A stretch of DNA of 64,000 nt from Firmicutes bacterium ADurb.Bin146 (lineage in GTDB: Bacteria; Bacillota; Clostridia; DUPQ01): assembly GCA_002070475.1 (NCBI GenBank), contig MWDI01000066.1:85864-149863 (forward strand). Direction: 5' to 3'. Shown here piece by piece: positions 43,765-53,025 of the stretch. Each line of letters opens with the position of its first letter. Positions within the stretch are counted from its first letter, which is position 1. The position numbers and the translations under genes are program-made. A model generated the notes under the pieces. That model ran no database searches, was not told where the DNA came from, and was given only the letters and a program-made list of their open reading frames with translations.

Positions 43765-46700
43765 TTAATTTGTAACATTGACCACCATTTCCAAAGTTCT
43801 GTCTGTTGCTGGGAAGTATGCTTTCAATGTACATGTTCCTGCAGTAAGAAGTGTGAAGGTATCAGCAGCATTGTCAACTGATATTACGTTGGCATTGCTT
43901 GTCATGTAGAACACATCGATTCCAGGCAAGTTAAAAGTTACACCATACTGGTCTTTAGCAGCGAGGAAATTGGAGAAGTTCTTAGTTGCGCCTCCTGAAA
44001 TTGCTAAGGTCTTTGTCGTATCAATGAAGTACACATTCTGCATGTATGGAGCAACTGTGGATGCTGTAGCTGTCGTGCTTGCAAGCTCTGCACCTGTGCT
44101 GGACCATGCTTTAAGTGTAGTCGATACTGATGAAGCAGTTCCAGTGTAATTAGCCTTTAGATAAAGTCTTCCAGCTCTTACTTCAGTCGAGAATGCACTA
44201 TTGGATGATGTCACATTCTGTATTCCTTCAGGAAGGCCTGTAGCAGGGTTATATACCAGCTGTACGCTGACTCCTGTAGCAGTTCTTCCGGTTATGTTGA
44301 TCAGCTTCTGATAGTTAGGATCTGTTGGAGCTTTTGAATACATTGTCCCAATCACATCAAACTGGTATGAAGAGATTCCAGTAGTATCAACAACCTGCAC
44401 TGACATGGACTGGCTGGACAAAGTATTATTAGAAGGATCCTTTAAAGTGAATACTAAATCATAAGTGCCTGCAGTACTAGGAGCTGTTATCTTAGCTGTC
44501 GCTGTTGCTGTAGTAATACTTGGATTATCTGTTGTAAGTCCTGATGATGCAACAGTAATCGTATATCCGGCAGCCAGGCTTATTGGTGCTCCATACTGGT
44601 CAAATAACGCGAAGCTGTCCAGTGTGAGGTTTGCATATGCGTTTTTCTGGAATACTGTAGGCAGTGTTACGCCTGTTAGCTGTGATGGGGCTGCTGATGC
44701 CTGCACTGTAATGCTCATAGTAGCCTGCAATCTTCCATCATATGAAATCATGACAGTTGAGGTTCCTGAAGCAGCTCCATAGATTTCTAATACTTTGGTA
44801 GCTGTATTGTATCTTATACCTGTTGCTGAACCTGCATTACCGCTCGGTATAACTGCTCCATTTGATGAAATCAATGTAAGCTTGGCAAGATTTGCAGGTG
44901 TGTTGATATTATCAAGTGATAGGAAGTTACCATACTGGTCGTATGCGAATACTACCATTGGAGACCATTGGCCTGCATACATTGTTGTGGATACTCCCTG
45001 TATCTGTAAAGTGCTTATTGCAGCAGGTTCATAAACTGTGATACTGAATGTAGCGTTAGCCATAGAAGCGTTCATTGGGGACATTACTGTCAAAGTTACT
45101 GTCCCTCCCTTTGTCGTGCTTATCGCGCCTGGTTTGAAGAACAGTTTACCGTCAGCATTTACTTCGATGTAAGCAGGATTTACTATTGTTGAATCTGTAC
45201 ATGTTATGAATAATGGTACTGTAGCAGAAACAGTTGAGGAAATATCCTGATTACCTGTTCTGAGTTTGTATGGATTTCCATACTGGTCATAAGCATATAC
45301 TGATAACAGATGACCTGATGTGCCAGTCAGTATTTTTGTTGCAGAAGCTGCTATCGTTAGTTCCCCAAAAGAGAATGAGGATATTGTAGGAGCTGTAACA
45401 ACAGTAACTCTCTTTGTAGCAGCTATTGCAGTAGCATTATCTATAACGAATAAATTCAACGTATCATTGACTGCAAGATTATCTATACCACTAATTAATA
45501 TTGATGTTGCTGTTTTAGAAAAAACAAAAGCTGGAGCACTAGGTTTTTCTGGGCTGAAAGCTGTTAACTGAAGGCTCATTGTCAGAGGATTCATAGGTGA
45601 ACCATACTGATTGTAGAATGTCACGTTAAGGTCTTGTGCTCCACTCTGAGGATAAAGGTTTGTAGCTCCAATCTCAACTTGAGTAAGCTTTTCGTTCTCA
45701 ACTGCGAATTCTTTTGTTGAATTCAAAGCAGTTATTGTATAAGTACCTGCTGTGAAGTTGTATGTTCTTGTAATCTTCAGAGTCTTCCTGTCTGCAGACC
45801 ATGTCTGTGTAAGTCCTTGAAGAACAGATACTCCGAATTTGCATGTAACTGCTGTTGATACAGGTACAGGCATATTGAAGGTAACCGTAATTTCTTTTGT
45901 TCCTGAAGGATATGCATCTGTTATTAACAGGGTTTTGGTTAAGGTTACTTTTGTTGAAATAGTACCGAAACCTTCGATAGTACCTGTAACGTTGTATGTT
46001 CCTTCAACAGTTGTGGAGAATGAGCTCCATGCGACTGGAACAGACGCAGAAGTTCCGCTCTGATAAACTGCGGTTACTGTAGCTGGAAGAGGATTTGCTC
46101 CGCCATATGCCATCGTGTATTGTGCTTCATATCCTGTGATGGTAGTAATTACATTAAATCCTGCTGCTGCAGCTTGCGTAGCTGTTACAACGCCATCGTT
46201 GATAAGAGCATTAACTAATTTTTCTCCTGCCTTGGTATTTGCATTTAAAGCTTCAACCATAGCTGTAGCCGCATCCGCATTTGTTAAAGATGTTTTATTA
46301 GCTATTTTTGAAAGTCCTTTTGATGCTGCAAACGTGAATGTCTGCGCCCAAGTAAAGTCAGTGTCCTGTTTGTATCCAAGAATTGTAAGCAGGACTTTAT
46401 AGAAGGCCTGTGCTGTCATTGCATCATTAGGTCTGAATGTACCGTCTTCATATCCACCGAATCCGGCACTTGGATTAGCTTTTAAGTAGCCAATCATTGG
46501 TTGCCAATATACTGTAGCAGATGTAGCATCTGAAAAAGTAGCTGTACCTGTGTAGGCATCAGCAGCTTCCTCAAGGCCAGTAAATCTGAGCAGCAACCTG
46601 GCAGCAGTCTTTCTGTCGGGGGCCTTTGCAAGATACTGCGGTGTAAGACCGTCGGCAGAGTCGCCTCTGAATAGATTCATAGCAGCCAGTTTCTGTGGAT

Positions 46701-46797
46701 CTGTCAATGTTTCTGCTGACGCTGGAACAGCGGTAAACAAAACAGCGATCATTGAGATAGCCAGAATAACTGCTAAAATTTTCTTCATTTTTCTCAT
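43765..46797 (-). CDS. SLH-domain S-layer-type protein, paralogue 3 (DQYG repeats)
   Basis: Exported protein of about 1010 residues. The frame opens far upstream (46914), but AAGGAGG and the signal peptide KKILAVILAISMIAVLFTAV place the start at 46797. SLH repeats at about 30-200 (FSDATSATVYWQPMIGYLKA, GYEDGTFRPNDAMTAQAFYK); then Ig/Big-like modules with five motifs YNQYGSP, YDQYGNP, YDQYGNF, FDQYGAP and KDQYGVT, near residues 395, 503, 619, 731 and 945. An extra bacterial Ig-like segment (about 200-270, ITGYEAQYTMAYGGANPLPA) explains the longer chain. Its own promoter and terminator make it a separate unit. Confidence 0.88.
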   Translation of the reverse strand: MRKMKKILAVILAISMIAVLFTAVPASAETLTDPQKLAAMNLFRGDSADGLTPQYLAKAPDRKTAARLLLRFTGLEEAADAYTGTATFSDATSATVYWQPMIGYLKANPSAGFGGYEDGTFRPNDAMTAQAFYKVLLTILGYKQDTDFTWAQTFTFAASKGLSKIANKTSLTNADAATAMVEALNANTKAGEKLVNALINDGVVTATQAAAAGFNVITTITGYEAQYTMAYGGANPLPATVTAVYQSGTSASVPVAWSSFSTTVEGTYNVTGTIEGFGTISTKVTLTKTLLITDAYPSGTKEITVTFNMPVPVSTAVTCKFGVSVLQGLTQTWSADRKTLKITRTYNFTAGTYTITALNSTKEFAVENEKLTQVEIGATNLYPQSGAQDLNVTFYNQYGSPMNPLTMSLQLTAFSPEKPSAPAFVFSKTATSILISGIDNLAVNDTLNLFVIDNATAIAATKRVTVVTAPTISSFSFGELTIAASATKILTGTSGHLLSVYAYDQYGNPYKLRTGNQDISSTVSATVPLFITCTDSTIVNPAYIEVNADGKLFFKPGAISTTKGGTVTLTVMSPMNASMANATFSITVYEPAAISTLQIQGVSTTMYAGQWSPMVVFAYDQYGNFLSLDNINTPANLAKLTLISSNGAVIPSGNAGSATGIRYNTATKVLEIYGAASGTSTVMISYDGRLQATMSITVQASAAPSQLTGVTLPTVFQKNAYANLTLDSFALFDQYGAPISLAAGYTITVASSGLTTDNPSITTATATAKITAPSTAGTYDLVFTLKDPSNNTLSSQSMSVQVVDTTGISSYQFDVIGTMYSKAPTDPNYQKLINITGRTATGVSVQLVYNPATGLPEGIQNVTSSNSAFSTEVRAGRLYLKANYTGTASSVSTTLKAWSSTGAELASTTATASTVAPYMQNVYFIDTTKTLAISGGATKNFSNFLAAKDQYGVTFNLPGIDVFYMTSNANVISVDNAADTFTLLTAGTCTLKAYFPATDRTLEMVVNVTN

Positions 46798-46891
46798 TAT
46801 TGTCGTTCCTCCTTGTAGTTGCGAATTTTCTTTTGTGCAAGCGTTCGTTGTTATTTGACGTAAATGAAACATTTCTGGTTCCATACTAACC

Positions 46892-46919
46892 GTTATAATT
46901 TTAAACGCTACCACAGCAA
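46892..46919 (-). promoter_or_regulatory. possible promoter of S-layer paralogue 3
   Basis: TTGCTG (46914-46919) and TATAAC (46892-46897) are 16 bases apart on the minus strand. The leader would be about 85-90 bases long, longer than for the other two paralogues. Confidence 0.45.
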
Positions 46920-46992
46920 TTATATTTTATCCTGTCCGTAAAGTAAACAATAAAATTCATATGGCATACTTTCAGACAGGGCTTGTCCTTTT

Positions 46993-48354
46993 TCAGGACA
47001 CCTTCCTGGTATTTAACAGTTTTTTAAATGGGAAAGGTAGCCTTTCTGACAGGTTTTGCACATCTTTTGAGTATAAAAGATCAGCATAAGCAAACATCAT
47101 AGTGAAATAGTAACCAGAAGTGACAGAGAACAGTATATGTCCGGCTATAAGCATATATCCTGTACAAAGCACTATTGCCGTCATAACCATAAGCGTATCA
47201 AAACGGAAATTTTTTAAAAAGTTTTTAACAAGATTGAAACCTAAAGCCACATATAGCCATAGCATAGCAAATGCTCCGAATATACCGTAGTAACACAGAA
47301 CTTCCAAAACATCCATTTCTATTATGCTTTCCTGGCTGCCTCTTCCTACACCAAATATCCATGCTAAAGGTCCAGCTTCTTTAAATTGCGTGAAAGCTTC
47401 TTTTAGTTTGACCTGCCTTCCGCTTAAAAGAGCTGTCTCTATACCTTCTTTTCTTAATATATTACCAGTACTTTTAATGGATTCTGATATTGTCTCCATA
47501 AATGAGGATTTTGACAGGATAAATTCCAACCCTATTATAACTGTTGTCATTATTACAGCAGTTAAGATAATTACTCCGAACTTCTTTAAATATAGACTAT
47601 TTTTATCCTTTGCAAGCATTATTATCCCATAAACTATTACCACTGCTGAAGTAGCAAAAAGGGCTAAAAAGCTGGTTTTTGTGCCAATCAGGCTATTGGT
47701 TACCACTGTCATAGCAGAAGCTGTAAGGAATAGGTTTCTGTCTTTTTTGCTTGATTTATCCGAATTTACAAAAGCATATATCGATATAGGGAACACCAGC
47801 ATAAGTATGGCTGTTATATCATTGCCTGCGAAATAGTACCCCATGGAGCCTCTGTAACCGAACCTGTCGGCATATGTGGAATGCCCAGTTCCGGTTATCT
47901 GACCGAATATCACATTTATTCCTATGATTATGAGGGTCCAGCATAACAGTTTATTAAGCTTATTAAGCAGTTCTTTCTTTTTGTATCCCATTACAGAGAA
48001 AATCCAGTACCAGCAGAACAGCATAACTATGTTATATGCAAATCTGGCAATGTACATGGCATCTTCCATTATGGAAAAATCCATATTTAGAACTATCTCC
48101 ACACCTACTGAAGCTATAGCTGCAATTCCTATAGGTATCAAGGTAAAGATAGCTTTCCTGTTTTTTGTGGTAAAAAGATATATTACTAATAATGACAGGA
48201 ACAAAAATCGTATGATAAGGCTTGGTGAAAGAGAAAATGAAGCATCTTCCTTTTCAATGAAAGTCTTGTAGATGCCCGTTGCAGCATCAAGAAACGGATT
48301 TACTATTATCATCAGCCAAAATAATTTCTCAACAAATGCGTTATACTTTTTCAT
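46993..48354 (-). CDS. O-antigen ligase / polymerase-like membrane protein
   Basis: Polytopic membrane protein of about 453 residues with ten or more hydrophobic segments and a large outside loop (about 300-370), the layout of the O-antigen ligase / Wzy superfamily. The loop contains RKEGIETALLSGRQVKLKEA and WIFGVGRGS, in the position of the Wzy_C region. GGAGGGG sets the start at 48354; the frame is open to 48417. In a Gram-positive it would polymerise or attach a wall glycan. It lies upstream of the SLH genes, whose anchors need a secondary wall polymer, so a link is plausible. Confidence 0.75.
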   Translation of the reverse strand: MKKYNAFVEKLFWLMIIVNPFLDAATGIYKTFIEKEDASFSLSPSLIIRFLFLSLLVIYLFTTKNRKAIFTLIPIGIAAIASVGVEIVLNMDFSIMEDAMYIARFAYNIVMLFCWYWIFSVMGYKKKELLNKLNKLLCWTLIIIGINVIFGQITGTGHSTYADRFGYRGSMGYYFAGNDITAILMLVFPISIYAFVNSDKSSKKDRNLFLTASAMTVVTNSLIGTKTSFLALFATSAVVIVYGIIMLAKDKNSLYLKKFGVIILTAVIMTTVIIGLEFILSKSSFMETISESIKSTGNILRKEGIETALLSGRQVKLKEAFTQFKEAGPLAWIFGVGRGSQESIIEMDVLEVLCYYGIFGAFAMLWLYVALGFNLVKNFLKNFRFDTLMVMTAIVLCTGYMLIAGHILFSVTSGYYFTMMFAYADLLYSKDVQNLSERLPFPFKKLLNTRKVS

Positions 48355-48478
48355 AACCCCTCCAACGAAATACTTGTAGAATATATCACACATAAATAGC
48401 ATAGTAAATAATAGCAATCCTTAAATCTGTGTTGTCTCACTTGTTGTTTGATGATAAACTGAAAAAAAGAGGTGGATA

Positions 48479-49561
48479 ATGAGTATAATTGCAAAAAAGC
48501 AGGTATTAGGATACATAGCTCCAGGTATAGACAATCAGAGGAATTCCGAAGGCGATTTTATACAGATTACGGAAAAACAAGTGTTATTTGCATACAGCAG
48601 ATTCAAAGAGAAGAGTTTTCATGATAATGCTGAATCTGATATAGCCGGAATTATATTGAATAAAGATGAAGATAATCTTGACCTTTCATGCAGAATCCTG
48701 AAGAAAGCATCGGATTTTGGTGTGGATAATCTTATGAGCGTTTCTTTTTTAAAGATGCTTAATGGTGACATAGGCATGTTTTATATAAAGAAGCTGCATG
48801 GAGTAAAAAGCCAAATCATCTTAAGCAGATCAAATGACGGATGCAGGACATTTTATGATGACAGAATATGCTGTCCTACAGTATTTGACGGATATTATGT
48901 TTTAAATAACAACAGGGTCATGAGGCTTTCAAGTAACAGGATAATAATCCCGCTATCATATCATATGACCAGTTTAAAAGACGGAAAAGAATACTTCGAT
49001 CAAGGAGGGGTAGTATATTTTTACTACTCGGATGATGACGGGTTAACATGGAACAGGGCAAAAAGCATGCTCTGTTTACCCTCACAGAACACAAGGACAG
49101 GTTTACAAGAGCCCGGTGTGATTGAATTGCCTAATGGATGCTTACGAGCATATTTCAGAACAGATCAGATGGTTCAGTATGAGAGTTTTTCTTACGATTA
49201 TGGTTTAAACTGGACTGTTGCACAACCTTCCAAATTCACATCTCCGGATTCACCTATGAAGATAGCAAAAAATCCTTACTCTGGTAAGTATTATGCTATA
49301 TGGAATCCAATTCCTAATTATAACGGAAGAGTAAAGGAAAGATATGCATGGGGAAGGACTCCGCTTGTTATAGCATCATCCGATAACGGAATTGATTTTT
49401 CTGAACCGGAAATACTGGAAGATGACCCTAAAAGAGGATTCTGTTATCCTTCAGTATTTTTTATTGATGAAAAGAACATGCTATTATCCTACTGTTCTGG
49501 TGGTGAAGAGGAAAAAGCCTGTCTTTGCAGGATAACGATAACTAAGCTTACTGTAAGTTAA
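48479..49561 (+). CDS. sialidase-like BNR-repeat protein
   Basis: A 360-residue six-bladed-propeller protein of the sialidase superfamily. Asp-box-like motifs are seen as SDDDGLTWNRA, FSYDYGLNWTVA and SSDNGIDFSEP; the block QNTRTGLQEPGVIELPNGCL holds the conserved glutamate region of the fold. There is no signal peptide or anchor, so it is probably cytoplasmic, unlike host-directed sialidases. AGAGGTGG precedes the ATG. It is divergent from the O-antigen-ligase-like gene. It may act on sialic-acid-like or other glycosides; no nan genes are nearby. Confidence 0.75.
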   Translation: MSIIAKKQVLGYIAPGIDNQRNSEGDFIQITEKQVLFAYSRFKEKSFHDNAESDIAGIILNKDEDNLDLSCRILKKASDFGVDNLMSVSFLKMLNGDIGMFYIKKLHGVKSQIILSRSNDGCRTFYDDRICCPTVFDGYYVLNNNRVMRLSSNRIIIPLSYHMTSLKDGKEYFDQGGVVYFYYSDDDGLTWNRAKSMLCLPSQNTRTGLQEPGVIELPNGCLRAYFRTDQMVQYESFSYDYGLNWTVAQPSKFTSPDSPMKIAKNPYSGKYYAIWNPIPNYNGRVKERYAWGRTPLVIASSDNGIDFSEPEILEDDPKRGFCYPSVFFIDEKNMLLSYCSGGEEEKACLCRITITKLTVS

Positions 49562-49603
49562 CAACATATACAGTTTAGAAATATTCTCTTAATTTAATAT
49601 ATA

Positions 49604-50848
49604 TCAGATATTATTAAGCTTCTTATAAAGCTCTTCAGTAGCTAGGGATATCTTAGTCACTGAGAAATCATCCCCTTCAGGATATATGTATAATGTGTCA
49701 TTCAGGGTATTGAGATCTACACAATCTCCATGTTTCCCCAGATATTCATATTCTATATGACAGGAATAAAGTCTTTTTGCAGGCCATTCTATTTTGAAAT
49801 CCTCACCGTCAGACATACCGGTAAGAACAAAACCATCCATATTATGAACAAGGCGGCCTTTACCTAAAGGTATATAGCCTTTTGAATTTGGCAATGAATC
49901 TATATGCACTTCTTTGTCAAATTGATATGTACCTTCATCAATCTGCTTTCTGACTTGCGCTCTTTCCCATTCATACCAGTCAGGAATATGACTAAATTCT
50001 GTCTTGCCCTCTAATGCTTCCAACTGTCCATATTCATTCATATGCCATCTTTTATTACAGTGATTACAGAAAATATGAGTTCCTTCGGAATTCATCTTGT
50101 ATTCCGTATTGCAGTTTGGGCAGTGATATAGCACCTTATGAAGACCTTTAGCTCTGTTTTTATACTTAACACGTACTTTATTGTCATACTGCCACTTAAA
50201 ATCATCATAAACAAATTCTTTATTTATTATTTCATTTATTTCCTCAACACTCATTCTTTCTACATCCTCTTTTGTCATAATGAGCTTAAGATCCGCTTCA
50301 GTGCGGTTTCCCCTTTTTTCCAGATTCCAGAATGGGGAGTTAATATGATGGCCTTTCGTTAAAAGAGTCGCAACAGGCACATGAAGATGTTTTACCAGCT
50401 TTGCCAAAGATTGTGGAAGAATTGCATTAGTCCCGCAAAGCGAATATCTTGCTTCCGGATAAAGCGCTATTATCTCGCCTTTTTTTACCAACCTAATCAA
50501 GTGTCTTATGAGTATAGGGTCGTTTGTGAATTTCCTTTTGCATATACAGCCTACATTACGTAAAAGCGCTTCTCTTTTTATAAATCCATCGATAGCAACC
50601 ACGTAATTAGCTCTTCTTGGAAATATCGCTGCTGTAGCTACCATAAAATCAAGAAAGGCATTGTGATTGCATAGCATAAGATAAGAACCTTTAATACCTT
50701 CCATCCCTTGTTTCCTTATCTTTGCCTTTTGAAGCCAAACAGTAGGAAAACTGATTATCCATGTCAAAAGCCTGAAATACCATTTAACCACTCGTATGTC
50801 TTCTATCATATCGAATCGCTTAACATTCTTTAAGGTCATATCATTCAT
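49604..50848 (-). CDS. PlsC-like acyltransferase with C-terminal zinc ribbon
   Basis: A 414-residue protein: N-terminal 1-acylglycerol-phosphate acyltransferase domain (about 30-230) with the HX4D motif in CNHNAFLDF and PEAR (YPEARYS) in place of the usual PEGTR; then a zinc ribbon with CPNCNTEYKMNSEG and FCNHCNKRW (about 243-272), then a beta-rich C-terminal domain. The PlsC domain makes phosphatidic acid or acylates another lipid at the membrane. The extra zinc-ribbon region is about 170 residues beyond a standard PlsC. GGGGGG lies before the ATG. Confidence 0.82.
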   Translation of the reverse strand: MNDMTLKNVKRFDMIEDIRVVKWYFRLLTWIISFPTVWLQKAKIRKQGMEGIKGSYLMLCNHNAFLDFMVATAAIFPRRANYVVAIDGFIKREALLRNVGCICKRKFTNDPILIRHLIRLVKKGEIIALYPEARYSLCGTNAILPQSLAKLVKHLHVPVATLLTKGHHINSPFWNLEKRGNRTEADLKLIMTKEDVERMSVEEINEIINKEFVYDDFKWQYDNKVRVKYKNRAKGLHKVLYHCPNCNTEYKMNSEGTHIFCNHCNKRWHMNEYGQLEALEGKTEFSHIPDWYEWERAQVRKQIDEGTYQFDKEVHIDSLPNSKGYIPLGKGRLVHNMDGFVLTGMSDGEDFKIEWPAKRLYSCHIEYEYLGKHGDCVDLNTLNDTLYIYPEGDDFSVTKISLATEELYKKLNNI

Positions 50849-50956
50849 TTATTAGCCCCCCGTTTGAATTTACGAACCCAGATTATATGATTATATCTTT
50901 TCCATGAATTATAATCAAATAATCTTGAATAGATGGTTTTTTATGTTTAGTTTTGG

Positions 50957-52810
50957 TTAAATATTCTTTCTAAGAAGCCTTATTGCATTTAGAACTGCAA
51001 TCAGTGATACGCCTACATCTGCAAACACTGCGCTCCACAATGATGCCAATCCTGCTGCTCCAGCAATAAGGACAATGAGCTTGACTGATATAGCAAAAGC
51101 CATGTTCTGTTTTGCTATTCTCATAGTCTTTTTTGAAAGACGGATAAGTAAGGGTACTTTTGAAGGAAGGTCATCCATTATTACAGCATCTGACGCCTCT
51201 ATAGCGGATTGCGAGCCCAAAAGTCCCATTGACACCCCTATATCCGCACCTGCGAGAACAGGTGCGTCATTTATCCCATCCCCTACAAAAACAAGCTTTT
51301 CTTTATCTTTCATAGAGTCAAGTTTTTTTAGTACATAGTCAGTTTTTTCATGAGGCAAAAGTGAATAAGCAACTTTTTTTATCCCTGCTTGGCTTGCTAT
51401 GTGATATGCTGCTGATTTACTGTCTCCTGTAAGCATGGATATATCAGTAATGCCTATTTTTTCCAACTCTTTTACGCTTTTGCTTGCGTCTTTTTTAATC
51501 TCATCAGAAATTATTATATGCCCCATATACTCATCTTCAACTGCTACATGCACTATTGTGCCTTCAAGATCGCAATGGTTCCACTTTACAGAATCCATTT
51601 CCATAAGTTTTTCATTACCTACACTGACTCTTCTGCCATCAATGACTGCCTTTATGCCATGTCCTGCTATTTCTCTTATTTCACTGATTCTGCTTTTTTC
51701 AATCTGTTCCATATACTCTTGCTGCAAGGATTTGGATATGGGATGGTCTGAGTAGCTTTCTGCTGCTGCAGCTATTTCAAGAAGCTCATACGAGCTTAAT
51801 CTTTCAGGATGAATTGCAGTAACTTTGAATATTCCTTTTGTCAAAGTGCCTGTCTTGTCAAATATTACTGCTTTTGTTTTAGCAAGTGCTTCCAGATAAC
51901 TGCCTCCTTTGACTAATATCCCGTTTTTAGAAGCTGCGCCTAATGCGCTAAAAAAACTTAAAGGTACTGACAGAACCAATGCGCAGGGACAGGATACGAC
52001 AAGAAACACTAAAGCTCTGTATATCCAGTCTTTCCATGAATAACCAAGAACAAGAGGCGGGACTACAGCCAAAATTACTGCGCTAATTACCACGATAGGT
52101 GTATAGAAACGAGAAAATCGAGTGATTATTCTTTCTGTTTTCGCTTTTTTTGAGGATGTATTTTCCACTAGTTCCAGTATCTTTGCAACCGTAGATTCTT
52201 CATAAGGTTTTTCAACCTGCAGTTTGAACATGCCATATATATTTATGCTCCCGCTCAATACAGTATCACTCAATTTAATATCCACTGGTAACGATTCGCC
52301 TGTCAGTGAAGACATATCCAAAGCTGATTCACCTTCAATGACAATACCATCAAGAGGCACTCTTTCGCCAGGTTTGACTAAAATAATATCTCCTACCTTT
52401 ACTTTTTCAGGATTAACAAGTGTGATTCCATCTTCAGACACGACATTAGCATGGTCTGGACGTATGTCCATCAAGTCTGTAATGGATTTTCTTGATTTTT
52501 CCACCGCATATTCCTGAAAGAACTCCCCTGTTTCATAAAACAGCATGACAGCAACTGCTTCAGGATATTCTTTTATCGCAAATGCTCCGATTGTAGCAAT
52601 ACTCATCAGAAAATTCTCGTCAAAAACATCACCATGCAATATATTTCTAAAAGATTTTAACAATACCTCATATCCGATGACTAGATATGAAGCTATGTAG
52701 AAAATTATTCTCGCTATCTCATCTGACAAAAGCAATGCCGTTACAAGAAGGACAGATGAAATCGTTATTCTAAATATAGTTATCTTCTGCTTTTTGTTGA
52801 GCCTGATCAT
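50957..52810 (-). CDS. heavy-metal P-type ATPase, Zn/Cd/Pb efflux type
   Basis: P1B-type ATPase of 617 residues. The metal-site CPC lies in SCPCALVLSVPL, the phosphorylated Asp in FDKTGTLTKG, TGES is in SLTGESLPVD, GDGIND is in VFVGDGINDAPVL, and the class-specific HP dipeptide is in SYSDHPISKS. The last-helix motif AVFADVGVSLIAVLNAIRLL is the PIB-2 (ZntA/CadA) pattern, so Zn, Cd or Pb rather than Cu is expected. There is no N-terminal HMA domain; that domain is encoded separately just upstream, overlapping by four bases. Confidence 0.93.
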   Translation of the reverse strand: MIRLNKKQKITIFRITISSVLLVTALLLSDEIARIIFYIASYLVIGYEVLLKSFRNILHGDVFDENFLMSIATIGAFAIKEYPEAVAVMLFYETGEFFQEYAVEKSRKSITDLMDIRPDHANVVSEDGITLVNPEKVKVGDIILVKPGERVPLDGIVIEGESALDMSSLTGESLPVDIKLSDTVLSGSINIYGMFKLQVEKPYEESTVAKILELVENTSSKKAKTERIITRFSRFYTPIVVISAVILAVVPPLVLGYSWKDWIYRALVFLVVSCPCALVLSVPLSFFSALGAASKNGILVKGGSYLEALAKTKAVIFDKTGTLTKGIFKVTAIHPERLSSYELLEIAAAAESYSDHPISKSLQQEYMEQIEKSRISEIREIAGHGIKAVIDGRRVSVGNEKLMEMDSVKWNHCDLEGTIVHVAVEDEYMGHIIISDEIKKDASKSVKELEKIGITDISMLTGDSKSAAYHIASQAGIKKVAYSLLPHEKTDYVLKKLDSMKDKEKLVFVGDGINDAPVLAGADIGVSMGLLGSQSAIEASDAVIMDDLPSKVPLLIRLSKKTMRIAKQNMAFAISVKLIVLIAGAAGLASLWSAVFADVGVSLIAVLNAIRLLRKNI

Positions 52811-53022
52811 TCTATCTCAAAATCACCTGCATATTGCCTTATTATCTTTTCAGCTTTTTTAATTGCAGCTTCGTTATCAGTCACATCTGAAACAATAAAT
52901 ACTTTTTTAGTGAGGTAGTTAACATGTGCTTCCTTTATACCTGCAATTTTTGTTATTTTTCTTTCAATTTTATCTGCACAAGACGGACAATCCAAATTGT
53001 CGATCCTATAAGTTATTTTCAT
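52807..53022 (-). CDS. HMA domain protein (detached metal-binding domain)
   Basis: A 71-residue stand-alone heavy-metal-associated domain with the metal site in NLDCPSCADKIE and the ferredoxin-like pattern to the end. It stops inside the first codon block of the ATPase gene (ATGA overlap) and lies three bases after the ArsR-type regulator. It probably delivers metal to the ATPase, replacing the fused N-terminal domain of CadA or ZntA. Confidence 0.88.
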   Translation of the reverse strand: MKITYRIDNLDCPSCADKIERKITKIAGIKEAHVNYLTKKVFIVSDVTDNEAAIKKAEKIIRQYAGDFEIE

Positions 53023-53025
53023 CCT

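Noticed and set aside
38084..46797. Regularly recurring ccatactggtc words, CRISPR-like at first sight
   Set aside because: Spacing is about 300 bases and always in frame with DQYG codons; these are protein repeats, not a CRISPR array.
46915..46992. Terminator after the O-antigen-ligase-like gene
   Set aside because: A GTCCT/AGGAC stem overlaps the stop codon but has no T run on the minus strand.
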